DNA of 64,000 nucleotides, from positions 992,001 through 1,056,000 of the forward strand of contig NZ_JADPJI010000005.1 in NCBI RefSeq assembly GCF_023073355.1, in the 5' to 3' direction. Below the pieces are notes generated by a model that did no database searches, was not told the DNA's origin, and saw only the letters and a program-made list of their open reading frames with translations. The DNA comes from Bradyrhizobium sp. 199. Lineage in GTDB: Bacteria > Pseudomonadota > Alphaproteobacteria > Rhizobiales > Xanthobacteraceae. Below, in pieces: positions 55,017 through 64,000 of this stretch. A program made the translations under genes and the position numbers. Each line of letters starts with the position of its first letter. The first letter of the stretch is position 1.

Positions 55017-55641
55017 CGCCCCTCGGCGCCATCGTTGTTGCGCGCTGGAGGAATTGCGGGGCGTGGTGGCGTTCGCCACGCTCGCCGCGGTCACGCGGCG
55101 CAGGGCGTTCGGACGGATCGCGGCCGAGCTTGGATTGCAGCTCGACGAGGTCGGTGAAGACGTCGGCCTGGCGGCGCAGCTCGTCTGCGATCATCGGCGG
55201 CTGGCTGGCGATGGTGGAGATCACTGTGACCCGCACGCCGCGGCGCTGCACGGCCTCAACCAGGGAGCGGAAGTCGCCGTCACCGGAGAACAGCACCATC
55301 TGGTCGATGTGCTCGGCGAGCTCCATCGCATTGACGGCGAGCTCGATGTCCATGTTGCCCTTGACCTTACGGCGGCCGGAGGCGTCGATGAATTCCTTGG
55401 TCGCCTTGGTGACGACGGTGTAGCCGTTGTAGTCCAGCCAGTCGATCAATGGGCGGATCGAGGAGTATTCCTGATCCTCGATGATCGCGGTGTAGTAGAA
55501 CGCCCGCAACAACGTCCCGCGGCTCTGAAATTCCTTCAGCAGGCGCTTGTAGTCGATGTCGAAGCCCAAAGTTTTCGCCGTCGCGTAGAGATTTGCTCCG
55601 TCGATGAAGAGCGCGATCTTGTCGGTAGAGGAAGGTGACAT
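54997..55641 (-). CDS. NYN domain protein (LabA/DUF88 family, PIN-like nuclease)
   Basis: 214 residues. NYN (PIN-like) acidic residues are kept: Asp14 in KIALFIDGANLYATAK, then VKGNMDIELAVNAMELAEHI, and VLFSGDGDFRSLVEAVQRRG, followed by VTVISTIASQPPMIADELRR. The C-terminal 40 residues are basic and disordered-looking. The family is thought to be metal-dependent RNases; the true target is unknown. It is divergent from rpoZ and overlaps a UdgB gene downstream. Confidence 0.9.
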   Translation of the reverse strand: MSPSSTDKIALFIDGANLYATAKTLGFDIDYKRLLKEFQSRGTLLRAFYYTAIIEDQEYSSIRPLIDWLDYNGYTVVTKATKEFIDASGRRKVKGNMDIELAVNAMELAEHIDQMVLFSGDGDFRSLVEAVQRRGVRVTVISTIASQPPMIADELRRQADVFTDLVELQSKLGRDPSERPAPRDRGERGERHHAPQFLQRATTMAPRGDDDFEE

Positions 55642-55968
55642 TCAGTTTGCTCGCGTAGTGTTCGTGATTGATGTTTTATTGTTGGCGCGGCGACAGCAGG
55701 CCGCGCGTTTCTAGAGTGCCGCTGAGACCCGTCGAAACCGCAAATCCGGAGAAGTCGGGGCAATCAAGGTATAGTTATGGCGGACTTTCATATTCCGGCG
55801 CCGCCCTTGATGGCAGCCCGGGAAACCACCCATCCCAGCCCAATGTGGGGGTAGCAGAGCCGTTTGGCGAGGCCAAATCACAAATTGGCCTTGCGAAAGG
55901 GTCCCGGCCCCTATAACTAGCCCCAATCATCCACATATTTCGTCCCACCCACAACGGAGCGACAGTCC
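55642..55968. other. Divergent NYN/rpoZ region with stem-loops
   Basis: 327 bases. GCGAGGCCAA (55867-55876) and TTGGCCTTGC (55885-55894) pair over 10 bp with one G-U, loop of 8. Upstream, GGCGCCGCCC and CAGCCCGGG-rich sequence could form further structure. No protein gene fits. It contains the promoters of both genes and might also encode a small RNA; this was not matched to a known RNA. Confidence 0.5.
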
Positions 55969-56361
55969 ATGGCTCGCGTCACCGTAGAAGATTGTATCGA
56001 CAAGGTCGACAACCGGTTTGACTTGGTCCTGCTGGCCGCCCACCGTGCCCGCATGATTTCGTCCGGTTCACAACTAACGGTTGATCGCGATAACGACAAG
56101 AACCCTGTTGTGTCTTTGCGCGAAATTGCTGAGACGACCATTTCGCCGGAGGACCTCCGCGAGGAGCTGGTCCACTCGCTCCAGAAGTTCGTCGAGGTCG
56201 ACGAGCCCGAGCCGGATACGGTGCCGCTGATCGGTTCCGCAGGTGCAAGCGTCGACGCCGACGATACCGAAGTCGCCGTCGAGCGCATGACCGAAGAGGA
56301 GCTCCTGAAGGGTCTCGAAGGCCTTGCGCCGCCCGAGGAGCAGCCCGAGGAGGACGAGTAA
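55969..56361 (+). CDS. rpoZ: RNA polymerase omega subunit
   Basis: 130 residues. [20 protein letters not shown] and [20 protein letters not shown] are the standard omega core, followed by [20 protein letters not shown]. The C-terminal 60 residues form an acidic tail ([22 protein letters not shown]) longer than in E. coli. It helps assemble beta' into RNA polymerase and mediates ppGpp response. It has its own terminator and precedes rsh. Confidence 0.97.
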   Translation: MARVTVEDCIDKVDNRFDLVLLAAHRARMISSGSQLTVDRDNDKNPVVSLREIAETTISPEDLREELVHSLQKFVEVDEPEPDTVPLIGSAGASVDADDTEVAVERMTEEELLKGLEGLAPPEEQPEEDE

Positions 56362-56399
56362 ATCGTCCGTCGCGATCGTCGACTTCTTGTGATCTTATC

Positions 56400-56427
56400 A
56401 AAGGCCCGAACGGTTGTTCGGGCCTTT
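56400..56427 (+). terminator. Rho-independent terminator of rpoZ
   Basis: AAAGGCCCGAAC and GTTCGGGCCTTT form a 12-bp stem with a GGTT loop, followed by GCTTTTG, 38 bases past the stop. Confidence 0.9.
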
Positions 56428-56565
56428 GCTTTTGTTGACCTTTTCGTGGTTACCATAGCGTTGTCGATTGGATGCGTCCTGTCACCGAATTGATCGGACA
56501 TGCGCGCGATCGGAGCTAAGATGTATACAGCGGGCTGCTTAGGGCCCGTTTGAAGGCAGGACGGC

Positions 56566-58848
56566 ATGGTCTATCGGCGCCGCAGATCCACGCAGATGCA
56601 GGCCGCAACCGAATCGGTTGCCGTGGCCCCGACTGCGCCGGTCGCGCGCCCGGCCAGGGCCCGCGCGCGCATGATGCGTCAATATGACCTCGTCGAGCGC
56701 GTCAGGTCCTACAATCCCAACACCAACGAAGACCTGCTGAACCGCGCCTATGTCTATGCCATGAAGGCGCATGGCTCGCAGACCCGCGCCTCGGGCGATC
56801 CGTATTTCTCGCACCCGCTCGAAGTGGCGGCGATTCTCACCGACCTGAAGCTCGACGACGCCACCATCGTGGCCGCGCTGCTGCACGATACGATCGAGGA
56901 CACCGAAGCGACGCGGGCCGAGATCGACCAGATCTTCGGGCCGGAGATCGGCGCCCTGGTCGAAGGCCTGACCAAGCTGAAGCGGCTCGAGCTGGTGTCT
57001 CGGGAGGCCAAGCAGGCCGAAAACCTGCGCAAGTTGTTGCTGGCCATTGCCGACGATGTCCGCGTGCTCCTGGTCAAGCTCGCCGATCGCTTGCACAACA
57101 TGCGCACGCTGGACTTCGTGCCGACGGAATCGCGCAGGCGCATCGCCGAGGAAACGCTCGACATCTATGCACCGCTGGCCGGGCGCATGGGCATGCAGGA
57201 AATGCGCGAGGAGCTGGAGGATTTGTCCTTCCGCACCCTCGATCCCGAAGCCTATTCGGTGGTGATGCAGCGCCTCGACGCGCTGGCCGAACGCAACCGC
57301 AACCTGATCGGCGAGATCGAGGACCAGCTCTCAAACAATCTGCGCCACCGGGGCTTAGGGGCGCGGGTTTATGGCCGCCGCAAGAAGCCATTCTCGATCT
57401 GGACCAAGATGGAGCGCAAGTCGGTCGGCTTCGAGCAATTGTCCGACATCTTCGGCTTTCGCGTCGTCGTCAATGACATCGAGGCCTGCTATCGCGCGCT
57501 CGGCATCGTCCACACCAACTGGCCGGTCGTGCCGGGGCGCTTCAAGGACTACATCTCGACGCCGAAGCAGAACGATTACCGCTCGATCCACACCACGGTG
57601 ATCGGCCCCGGCAACCAACGCGTCGAGCTGCAGATCCGCACCGAGGCGATGGACCAGATCGCCGAGCGCGGCATCGCCGCGCACGTCTTCTACAAGGAGG
57701 GCGTCGGCTCGCCGACCGAATTCCTCAAGCGCGAGTCCAATGCGTTCGCCTGGCTCCGCCACACCATCGGCATCCTCTCGGAGAGCGCCAACCCGGAGGA
57801 ATTCCTCGAGCACACCAAGCTCGAGCTGTTCCACGACCAGGTGTTCTGCTTCACCCCGAAGGGCAAGCTGATCGCGCTGCCGCGCCAAGCCAACGTGATC
57901 GACTTCGCCTATGCCGTGCATACCGACGTCGGCAACAGCGCGGTGGGCTGCAAGATCAACGGCCAGTTCGCGCCGCTGTCCTCGGAGCTGCAGAACGGCG
58001 ACGAGGTCGAGGTGCTGACGTCGGAAGCGCAATCGGCACCGCCCTCGGCCTGGGAAACGCTCGCCGTCACCGGCAAGGCGCGCGCCGCGATCCGCCGCGC
58101 CACCCGCACCGCAGTGCGCGATCAATATGCCGGGCTCGGCCGGCGCATCGTCGAGCGCCTGTTCGAGCGCGCCAAGATCGAATATGCCGACGACAAGCTC
58201 AAGGGCGCGCTGCCGCGGCTCGCGCGCACCTCGATCGAGGACGTGATGGCGGCTGTGGGGCGCGGCGAGATCAAGGCCTCCCACGTCGCGCGTGCGATGT
58301 ACCCCGACTACAAGGAGGAGCGCATCGCGCGCTACGGCATTAAGAAGGGGCTTGCCGCCAAGCTGAAGGAGAAGTCCTCCGAGCCGCGCAGCCCGGTCGC
58401 CATTCCGATCCGCGGCATCAATTCCGATCTGCCGGTGAAGTTCGCCCCGAACGGCGGCGCCGTGCCGGGGGATCGCATCGTCGGCATCGTCACGCCGGGC
58501 GAGGGCATCACGATCTATCCGATCCAGGCGCCGGCCCTGAAGGATTTCGAGGAGGAGCCGGAGCGCTGGCTCGACGTGCGCTGGGACATCGAGGACTCCG
58601 CGCCGCAGCGATTCCCGGCCCGCATCAAGGTCGAGAACGTCAACGAACCCGGGGCGCTGGCGCAGATCGCGACCGTGATCGCCGAGCACGACGGCAACAT
58701 CGACAACATCAGCATGCAGCGCCGCTCACCGGATTTCACGGAGACGACGATCGATCTCGAAGTCTACGATTTGAAACATCTGAGCGCGATCCTGGCCCAG
58801 CTGCGCGCGAAGGCCGTCGTCGCCAAAGTCGAACGTGTTAATGGATAG
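56566..58848 (+). CDS. rsh: Bifunctional (p)ppGpp synthetase/hydrolase (RelA/SpoT homologue)
   Basis: 760 residues. Domains in order: HD hydrolase ([30 protein letters not shown]), RelA synthetase ([40 protein letters not shown]), TGS ([20 protein letters not shown]), a helical region and an ACT domain ([20 protein letters not shown]). The hydrolase His-Asp pair is intact, so both activities are expected, as in the single Rsh enzymes of alphaproteobacteria. It controls the stringent response. The ATG at 56566 has a GGCAGG upstream. It follows the rpoZ terminator and precedes pdxJ by 44 bases. Confidence 0.97.
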   Translation: MVYRRRRSTQMQAATESVAVAPTAPVARPARARARMMRQYDLVERVRSYNPNTNEDLLNRAYVYAMKAHGSQTRASGDPYFSHPLEVAAILTDLKLDDATIVAALLHDTIEDTEATRAEIDQIFGPEIGALVEGLTKLKRLELVSREAKQAENLRKLLLAIADDVRVLLVKLADRLHNMRTLDFVPTESRRRIAEETLDIYAPLAGRMGMQEMREELEDLSFRTLDPEAYSVVMQRLDALAERNRNLIGEIEDQLSNNLRHRGLGARVYGRRKKPFSIWTKMERKSVGFEQLSDIFGFRVVVNDIEACYRALGIVHTNWPVVPGRFKDYISTPKQNDYRSIHTTVIGPGNQRVELQIRTEAMDQIAERGIAAHVFYKEGVGSPTEFLKRESNAFAWLRHTIGILSESANPEEFLEHTKLELFHDQVFCFTPKGKLIALPRQANVIDFAYAVHTDVGNSAVGCKINGQFAPLSSELQNGDEVEVLTSEAQSAPPSAWETLAVTGKARAAIRRATRTAVRDQYAGLGRRIVERLFERAKIEYADDKLKGALPRLARTSIEDVMAAVGRGEIKASHVARAMYPDYKEERIARYGIKKGLAAKLKEKSSEPRSPVAIPIRGINSDLPVKFAPNGGAVPGDRIVGIVTPGEGITIYPIQAPALKDFEEEPERWLDVRWDIEDSAPQRFPARIKVENVNEPGALAQIATVIAEHDGNIDNISMQRRSPDFTETTIDLEVYDLKHLSAILAQLRAKAVVAKVERVNG

Positions 58849-58892
58849 GCGCATCATCGGATGCGCCGGTCCCTCCGATCGTGAGTTCTGAA

Positions 58893-59645
58893 ATGCCCGC
58901 TTCTCCGCTCCGCCTCGGCGTCAATGTCGACCATGTCGCGACCCTGCGTAACGCGCGCGGCGGCCGCAATCCCGATCCGGTGCGTGCGGCGCTGCTGGCG
59001 ATCGAGGCCGGCGCCGACGGCATCACCGCCCATTTGCGCGAGGATCGCCGCCACATCCGCGACGAGGACATGGCGCGGCTGAAGGCCGAGATCTCCAAGC
59101 CGCTCAATTTCGAGATGGCGGCGACCGACGATATGATGCGCAGCTCGCTCGCCACCAAGCCCCACGCGGTGTGCCTGGTGCCGGAGCGCCGGCAGGAGGT
59201 GACCACCGAAGGCGGGCTGGATGTGGTCGGCCAGCACAACGCGCTCGCGCCTTATATCGCGCGGCTGAACGATGCCGGTATTCGGGTCTCGCTGTTCATC
59301 GCCGCCGATCCCGCCCAGATCGAGATGGCAGCGCGGCTGCACGCGCCCGTGGTCGAGATCCACACCGGCGCCTGGTGCGATGCCGTGGTCGACGGCCACA
59401 CGGAGAAGGCCGAGGCCGAATGGCAGCGGATCGTGGCGGGGGTGAAGCTGGCGAAGACCGCGGGACTGGAAGTCCATGCCGGGCACGGGCTCGACTATGC
59501 GACCGCGGAGACGATCGCGGCTCTACCTGACATCATGGAGCTGAACATCGGCTATTACATGATTGGCGAAGCGCTGTTCGTCGGTCTTGCCGAGACGGTG
59601 CGCAGTATGCGGGCGGCGATGGATCGCGGCCGGAGCCGGGCATGA
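58893..59645 (+). CDS. pdxJ: Pyridoxine 5'-phosphate synthase
   Basis: 250 residues from ATG 58893; GTG 58881 adds four. PdxJ barrel: [78 protein letters not shown] and [16 protein letters not shown]. It condenses deoxyxylulose phosphate with the 3-amino-1-hydroxyacetone phosphate to make PNP in vitamin B6 synthesis. Its stop overlaps the acpS start (ATGA), as is common. Confidence 0.97.
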   Translation: MPASPLRLGVNVDHVATLRNARGGRNPDPVRAALLAIEAGADGITAHLREDRRHIRDEDMARLKAEISKPLNFEMAATDDMMRSSLATKPHAVCLVPERRQEVTTEGGLDVVGQHNALAPYIARLNDAGIRVSLFIAADPAQIEMAARLHAPVVEIHTGAWCDAVVDGHTEKAEAEWQRIVAGVKLAKTAGLEVHAGHGLDYATAETIAALPDIMELNIGYYMIGEALFVGLAETVRSMRAAMDRGRSRA

Positions 59646-60061
59646 TCATCGGCATCGGCTCCGACCTCATCGACATCACCCGTGTCGCCAAGGTGATCGA
59701 GCGTCATGGCGAGCGCTTCCTCGACCGCATCTTCACCCCGGCCGAGCGGGCCAAGGCGGAGCGGCGCGCCAAGAACGAGAAGATGGTGGTGGCGACCTAC
59801 GCCAAGCGCTTCGCCGCCAAGGAGGCCTGCTCCAAGGCGCTCGGCACCGGGATCCGGCGCGGCGTGTGGTGGCGCGACATGGGGGTGGTCAACCTGCCGG
59901 GCGGGCGGCCGACCATGCAACTGACCGGCGGCGCCCTGGCCCGCCTTCAGGCCCTGACGCCGGAGGGATTCGAGGCGCGGATCGACCTGTCGATCACCGA
60001 CGACTGGCCGCTGGCGCAGGCCTTCGTGGTTATTTCCGCCGTGCCGCTGCCGAAACCCTGA
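59642..60061 (+). CDS. acpS: Holo-[acyl-carrier-protein] synthase
   Basis: 139 residues. The Asp8 metal ligand lies in [20 protein letters not shown]; the second motif is [20 protein letters not shown] (Glu). It transfers 4'-phosphopantetheine from CoA to acyl carrier protein, activating fatty acid synthesis. It is translationally coupled to pdxJ. The 247 bases up to lepB begin with an AT-rich tract (60070-60110) and hold no visible gene. Confidence 0.97.
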   Translation: MIIGIGSDLIDITRVAKVIERHGERFLDRIFTPAERAKAERRAKNEKMVVATYAKRFAAKEACSKALGTGIRRGVWWRDMGVVNLPGGRPTMQLTGGALARLQALTPEGFEARIDLSITDDWPLAQAFVVISAVPLPKP

Positions 60062-60308
60062 CAGCGCCTTGGGATTTATGATTTCTATTATAAATCAATA
60101 TCTTATGCAGTTTTGATGCGATCCTTGATTGCGTGGCCTCCGACAACCGTCTAAAAGTCCGCCGACGCAGATCAGCTTGGACGAATTCGGCTTTACGCCG
60201 GAATTGGCCCTCACTATCAGAATCAGGACAATCTCCTTGCGCCGCGAACCGATGGGCTGTTCGCGGGAGGAGGGCGCTCTGTGATCGCCGGCCGGAATTG
60301 AGAGAGCA

Positions 60309-61073
60309 ATGAGCGTGACTTCGGGAACGAAAACTGAGAGCAGCGTCGGCGAAACGATCCGGGTCGTGATCCACGCTCTCCTGATCGCGCTGGTGATCCG
60401 CACCTTCCTGTTCCAGCCCTTCAACATCCCGTCCGGCTCGATGAAGGCGACGCTGCTGGTCGGCGACTATCTGTTCGTCTCGAAATATTCCTACGGCTAT
60501 AGCCACTATTCGATTCCGCTCTCGCCGCCGCTGTTCTCCGGGCGGATCTGGGGCTCGGACCCGGCTCGCGGCGACATTGCCGTGTTTCGCCTGCCCAAGG
60601 ACGATTCCACCGATTACATCAAGCGCGTGATCGGCCTTCCCGGCGACCGCATCCAGATGCGTGACGGGCTGCTCTATATCAACGACACGCCGGTCGAGCG
60701 GCAGCGGATGAGCGAGTATGTCGGCGAAGAGCCCTGCGGCTCTGAGGGCGGCGGCATCTCCCGGGTGAAGCGCTGGAAGGAAACGCTGCCGAACGGCGTG
60801 TCCTATGAGACGCTCGACTGCGCCGACAACGGCTATGTGGACAACACCAATGTCTACACCGTGCCCGCCGGCCATTTCTTCATGATGGGCGACAACCGCG
60901 ACAACTCCACGGACAGCCGCTTTCTCGGCCAGGTCGGCTATGTGCCGCAGGAGAATTTGATCGGCCGCGCCCAGATGATCTTCTTCTCCATCGCCGAAGG
61001 CGAGCATGCCTGGATGTTCTGGCGCTGGCCGTGGGCGGTGCGCTGGAATCGCTTCTTCAAAATTGTCCGATGA
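60309..61073 (+). CDS. lepB: Signal peptidase I
   Basis: 254 residues. An N-terminal membrane helix (IRVVIHALLIALVIRTFLFQ) is followed by the catalytic Ser44 in FNIPSGSMKATLLVGDYLFV and Lys105 in DYIKRVIGLPGDRIQMRDG; C-terminal boxes FFMMGDNRDNSTDSRFLGQV and GYVPQENLIGRAQMIFF complete the S26 family. It cuts signal peptides at the periplasmic face. Its stop overlaps the rnc start (ATGA). A GAGAGAG ribosome site precedes the ATG. Confidence 0.97.
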   Translation: MSVTSGTKTESSVGETIRVVIHALLIALVIRTFLFQPFNIPSGSMKATLLVGDYLFVSKYSYGYSHYSIPLSPPLFSGRIWGSDPARGDIAVFRLPKDDSTDYIKRVIGLPGDRIQMRDGLLYINDTPVERQRMSEYVGEEPCGSEGGGISRVKRWKETLPNGVSYETLDCADNGYVDNTNVYTVPAGHFFMMGDNRDNSTDSRFLGQVGYVPQENLIGRAQMIFFSIAEGEHAWMFWRWPWAVRWNRFFKIVR

Positions 61074-61996
61074 AAGACGAAGCCAAGGACATCGCGATCC
61101 AACCGACCGAGGCCCAAGCGGGCCCCGACGGCGAAGCTGCGACCAAGAGCCTTGCGCCCAATACCTCTGAAACCAAGACTTCTGAAATCAAGACTTCCGA
61201 AGCCAAGACTTCCGAAACCAGGACTCCTGACGGCAAGACTCCTGAAGCCAGGTCACCCGCGAAGAAGAAGCGGACGCGGAGCAGCAAGGCCAAGGGCACC
61301 GATGCCAACGCGGCGCTCGAGGCGCGCATCGGCTACAGCTTCACGGACCCCAACCTCCTGATGCAGGGGATCACGCATGTCTCGGCGCTGAAGTCCGGGC
61401 GCAAGCGCGGCGACAGCTATCAGCGGCTGGAATTCCTCGGTGACCACGTGCTCGGGCTCGTCGTCTCCGACATGCTCTATCATGCCTTCCCGAACGCCGA
61501 TGAAGGCGAACTGTCCAAGCGTCTTGCCGAGCTCGTGCGCAAGGAAAGCTGCGCCGACGTCGCCAAGTCGCTCGGTCTGCTCGACGACGTCAAGCTGGGC
61601 TCAGTCGGAGCCAGTGCCGACGCGCGCCTGCGCAAGTCGGTGCTCGGCGATATCTGCGAGGCCGTGATCGGTGCCGTCTTCCTCGACGGCGGCTACGCGG
61701 CGGCGTCCGATTTCGTCAAACGCAACTGGACCGAGCGCATGCACAAGCCGCGCCGTCCGTTGCGCGATCCCAAGACCGTGTTGCAGGAATGGGCGCAGGG
61801 CAAGGGGCTGCCGACGCCGGTTTACCGCGAGGTCGAGCGCACCGGGCCGCACCACGATCCGCAATTCCGCGTCGCGGTGGATCTGCCGGGCCTCGCGCCG
61901 GCGGAAGGCATCGGCGGCAGCAAGCGCGCAGCAGAGAAGGTGGCAGCCTCGGTGATGATCGAACGTGAAGGCGTCGGCGGCAGCAATGACGGCTGA
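61070..61996 (+). CDS. rnc: Ribonuclease III with long repeat-containing N-terminal extension
   Basis: 308 residues, about 80 longer than typical. The extension (1-82) has six five-residue units (TSETK, TSEIK, TSEAK, TSETR, TPDGK, TPEAR; residues 32-61) and a basic run SPAKKKRTRSSKAKG. The catalytic domain has RLEFLGDHVLGLVVSDML and GDICEAVIGAVFLDGG, and the dsRBD is DPKTVLQEWAQGKGLPTPVY through AEGIGGSKRAAEKVAASVM. It cuts double-stranded RNA, including rRNA precursors. ATGA overlap with lepB and 11-base overlap with era show one operon. Confidence 0.95.
   Translation: MKDEAKDIAIQPTEAQAGPDGEAATKSLAPNTSETKTSEIKTSEAKTSETRTPDGKTPEARSPAKKKRTRSSKAKGTDANAALEARIGYSFTDPNLLMQGITHVSALKSGRKRGDSYQRLEFLGDHVLGLVVSDMLYHAFPNADEGELSKRLAELVRKESCADVAKSLGLLDDVKLGSVGASADARLRKSVLGDICEAVIGAVFLDGGYAAASDFVKRNWTERMHKPRRPLRDPKTVLQEWAQGKGLPTPVYREVERTGPHHDPQFRVAVDLPGLAPAEGIGGSKRAAEKVAASVMIEREGVGGSNDG
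61163..61252 (+). repeat. Six 15-base tandem units inside rnc
   Basis: Units of form ACTTCCGAAGCCAAG, six in a row in the reading frame, each encoding one of the T-S/P-E/D-x-K/R repeats of the RNase III extension. The first three or four are the most alike. Being in multiples of three, changes in number would keep the frame. Confidence 0.9.
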
Positions 61997-62912
61997 AGCA
62001 AGCGGCGAGACGCCCATTGCGACGCGCTGCGGCTTCGTTGCGCTCATCGGCGCGCCGAATGTCGGCAAGTCCACGCTGGTCAATGCGCTGGTCGGGGCCA
62101 AGGTCACGATCGTCTCGCGCAAGGTGCAGACCACGCGCGCGCTGATCCGCGGCATCGTGATCGAGAACAACGCGCAAATCATCCTGGTCGACACGCCCGG
62201 CATCTTCCTGCCCAAGCGAAGGCTCGACCGGGCCATGGTCTCGACCGCCTGGAGCGGGGCGCATGACGCCGATCTGGTCTGCGTGCTGCTCGATGCCAAG
62301 ACCGGCATCGACGAGGAAGCCGAGGCGATCCTTACCAAGGCGGCCAGCGTCAATCACGACAAGATCCTTGTCATCAACAAGGTCGATCTGGTCCAGCGCG
62401 AGAAGTTGCTGGCGCTGGCGCAGGCCGCCAACGAGCGCATGAAGTTCGTGCGGACCTTCATGATTGCGGCGATCTCGGGCGATGGCGTCGACGACATTCG
62501 CACGACGCTTTCAGAGATGGTGCCGGCCGGTCCCTACCTCTATCCGGAAGACCAGATGTCGGACGCGCCGATGCGGCAGCTGGCGGCCGAGATCACGCGC
62601 GAAAAAATCTTCCAGAAGCTCCACCAGGAATTGCCCTACCAGTCCACGGTCGAGACCGACAAATGGGAGGAGCGCAAGGACAAGTCGGTGCGGATCGAGC
62701 AGACAATCTACGTCGAGCGCGAGAGCCAGCGCAAGATCGTGCTCGGCAAGGGCGGTGCCACCATCAAGTCCATCGGCGCGGACTCGCGCAAGGAGCTGAT
62801 GCAGATCCTGGACGTGGCGGTGCATCTGTTCCTGTTCGTCAAGGTGCGCGAAAACTGGGGCGACGATCCCGATCGCTACCGCGAGATGGGCCTGGACTTT
62901 CCCAGGGAATAA
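61986..62912 (+). CDS. era: GTPase Era
   Basis: 308 residues. G1 is GFVALIGAPNVGKSTLVNAL, G2 near KVQTTRALIRGI, G3 in IILVDTPGIFLPKRRLDRAM, and G4 in KILVINKVDLV; the C-terminal KH domain has YVERESQRKIVLGKGGATIK and GADSRKELMQIL. It binds the 3' end of 16S rRNA and helps 30S assembly. The start overlaps the end of rnc by 11 bases; ATG 61986 is preferred over GTG 61965. Confidence 0.97.
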   Translation: MTAEASGETPIATRCGFVALIGAPNVGKSTLVNALVGAKVTIVSRKVQTTRALIRGIVIENNAQIILVDTPGIFLPKRRLDRAMVSTAWSGAHDADLVCVLLDAKTGIDEEAEAILTKAASVNHDKILVINKVDLVQREKLLALAQAANERMKFVRTFMIAAISGDGVDDIRTTLSEMVPAGPYLYPEDQMSDAPMRQLAAEITREKIFQKLHQELPYQSTVETDKWEERKDKSVRIEQTIYVERESQRKIVLGKGGATIKSIGADSRKELMQILDVAVHLFLFVKVRENWGDDPDRYREMGLDFPRE

Positions 62913-62933
62913 CCAAGAAAAGATCGGTATCCG

Positions 62934-63314
62934 ATGAGCGTGCCCAGCAACGTCCGGCGCTTCGAAGCGCTGCTCTATGCATCGTTGATGCTGGACGCCT
63001 TGTCCGTTGCGGTGCAGGACCGCACGCCGAATGCGGAGACGACCGAGCAGATGATCATGACGGCGACCTTGCTCGCCGGCGGCATGATCCTGCTCCTAGT
63101 CTACTTCGTTTGGTTGGCCGCGCATTGGCGCAAGAGCTGGCCGCGTTGGGTGCTGGCGGCAGCGCTCGTACTGTCAGTGATCTCGCTCGGCCAGATCGTT
63201 GGCGTGAAGGGCCTGGAGCTCGACAGCGCCATCGAGATCGTGTCCTGCGCCCTGACGACGGTCGGCCTGTATTTCTCCTTCACCGGCGACGCGCAGGGCT
63301 GGTTCAACGCCTAG
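62934..63314 (+). CDS. Small four-helix membrane protein of unknown function
   Basis: 126 residues. Four hydrophobic segments: [56 protein letters not shown], and [21 protein letters not shown] cytoplasmic basic patch RKSWPRW lies between the second and third. No family recognised by name. It lies 21 bases after era and before recO, probably in the same operon. No catalytic motif is visible. Confidence 0.8.
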   Translation: MSVPSNVRRFEALLYASLMLDALSVAVQDRTPNAETTEQMIMTATLLAGGMILLLVYFVWLAAHWRKSWPRWVLAAALVLSVISLGQIVGVKGLELDSAIEIVSCALTTVGLYFSFTGDAQGWFNA

Positions 63315-63453
63315 CGGCTTGCGCGAGTGCTTAGGGGCGCAAAAGGCTCGCTTCTGCGCGCCGTGCCCACCATGTTTGTTGCGGGGCAAATTGGTGAGCG
63401 CGCTTCGCTTTTGCCCATGCGACGGCCGACCGAAATGCGATAGACTTCCTCCC

Positions 63454-64000
63454 ATGGAATGGACCGACGAAGGCATCGTGCTGGGCGTGCGGCGGCATGG
63501 CGAATCCAGCGCCATCGTCGAGCTGCTGACGCGCGCGCACGGCCGGCATCTCGGCCTCGTGCGCGGCGGCGCCGGCTCGCGGATGCGGCCGCTGCTCCAG
63601 CCCGGCAACAGCGTCAGTGTGGTGTGGCGGGCGCGGCTCGATGAGCATCTCGGCACCTATGCGATCGAGGGCCTGAAGCTGCGAGCCGCGACGCTGCTCG
63701 GATCGTCCCATGGCGTCTACGGCATCACTCATCTGGCCTCGATTGCGCGCCTTTTGCCGGAGCGTGATCCACACGAGGAGATCTTCGCGCTGCTCGAACA
63801 TTCGCTCGACGATTTCGACGATGTCGGCGGCGCCGCCGTCCACGTCGTCCATTTCGAGTTGGCAATGCTGGCCGAGCTCGGCTTCGGGCTGGCGCTGGAC
63901 AACTGTGCGGTGACCGGCGAGACCACGGAGCTGATCTACGTCTCGCCGAAATCCGGCGGCGCGGTGTCGCGCGGCGCTGGCGAGCCGTGGCGTGACCGCC
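63454..64000 (+). CDS. recO: DNA repair protein RecO, 3' truncated by the window end
   Basis: 182 codons of about 250 are in the window. [20 protein letters not shown] is the N-terminal OB-fold, followed by [20 protein letters not shown] and the helical domain with [14 protein letters not shown] sequence ([17 protein letters not shown]). The late [19 protein letters not shown] has one Cys of the zinc region. RecO loads RecA on gapped DNA with RecR. Start ATG 63454 follows CTTCCTCCC, a weak site. The era-orf-recO order is the usual one. Confidence 0.95.
   Translation, partial: MEWTDEGIVLGVRRHGESSAIVELLTRAHGRHLGLVRGGAGSRMRPLLQPGNSVSVVWRARLDEHLGTYAIEGLKLRAATLLGSSHGVYGITHLASIARLLPERDPHEEIFALLEHSLDDFDDVGGAAVHVVHFELAMLAELGFGLALDNCAVTGETTELIYVSPKSGGAVSRGAGEPWRDR

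Noticed and set aside
55700..55870. tmRNA, 6S or SRP RNA gene near smpB/rpoZ
   Set aside because: No alanine-tag coding sequence, no GGAAGGAAGCAG-type SRP loop and no 6S-like central bubble could be found.

Overview
The window is a high-GC alphaproteobacterial chromosome segment, most likely from Bradyrhizobium or a close relative. The evidence is: divK-pleD beside dinB; an EipB (DUF1849) envelope protein; a gatCAB amidotransferase; a single-chain Omp2-type porin; the order rpoZ-rsh-pdxJ-acpS-lepB-rnc-era-recO; and several families of short palindromic intergenic repeats. The genus is an inference from gene content and order, not a database result.

Layout. 1-3.3 kb: the tail of eipB, a RidA protein, then a minus-strand dinB operon (DUF3572, dinB, a frameshifted ACT-domain gene). 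3.5-5.2 kb: divK-pleD cell-cycle and c-di-GMP signalling. 5.5-11.4 kb: an accessory block with a TetR/MFS divergon, a CheB-like methylesterase split in two, a decayed tyrosine recombinase, a Tat-exported amidohydrolase and a secreted protein of unknown function. 11.7-34 kb: a minus-strand housekeeping series (ruvX, pyrB, a dihydroorotase-like gene, plsY, dprA, topA, rnr, DUF983, NUDIX, rpmG) interrupted by cassettes: LLM oxidoreductase, two HxlR-controlled redox clusters, amidase plus patatin, VanX-like dipeptidase plus CPBP protease, and an AEC transporter.

34.5-36.7 kb carries the most unusual gene: a cytosolic trypsin-like protease fused to a NUC1-type nonspecific nuclease. A LysR regulator then diverges from two nitronate monooxygenases. 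40-43.8 kb is gatC-orf-gatA-orf-gatB, with two small unknown genes embedded and translationally coupled. 43.8-48.5 kb is sparse: a 32-residue lysine-rich histone-like peptide, a Sel1-like protein, tRNA-Ser(GCU) and a large porin.

49-64 kb is mostly core: soluble lytic transglycosylase, dapA, mscL, smpB, peroxiredoxin, UdgB-type uracil-DNA glycosylase, NYN nuclease, rpoZ, rsh, pdxJ, acpS, lepB, rnc, era, a small membrane protein and the start of recO. The core genes serve translation (gatCAB, rpmG, smpB, tRNA-Ser, era, rnc), pyrimidine and lysine synthesis, phospholipid and envelope assembly, DNA topology and repair, and the stringent response.

Two genes are broken by apparent single-base frameshifts (ACT-domain protein, small membrane protein). 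The dihydroorotase-like protein lacks the HxH metal motif and is probably a non-catalytic partner of aspartate transcarbamoylase. No CRISPR array, rRNA operon or intact insertion sequence was seen.
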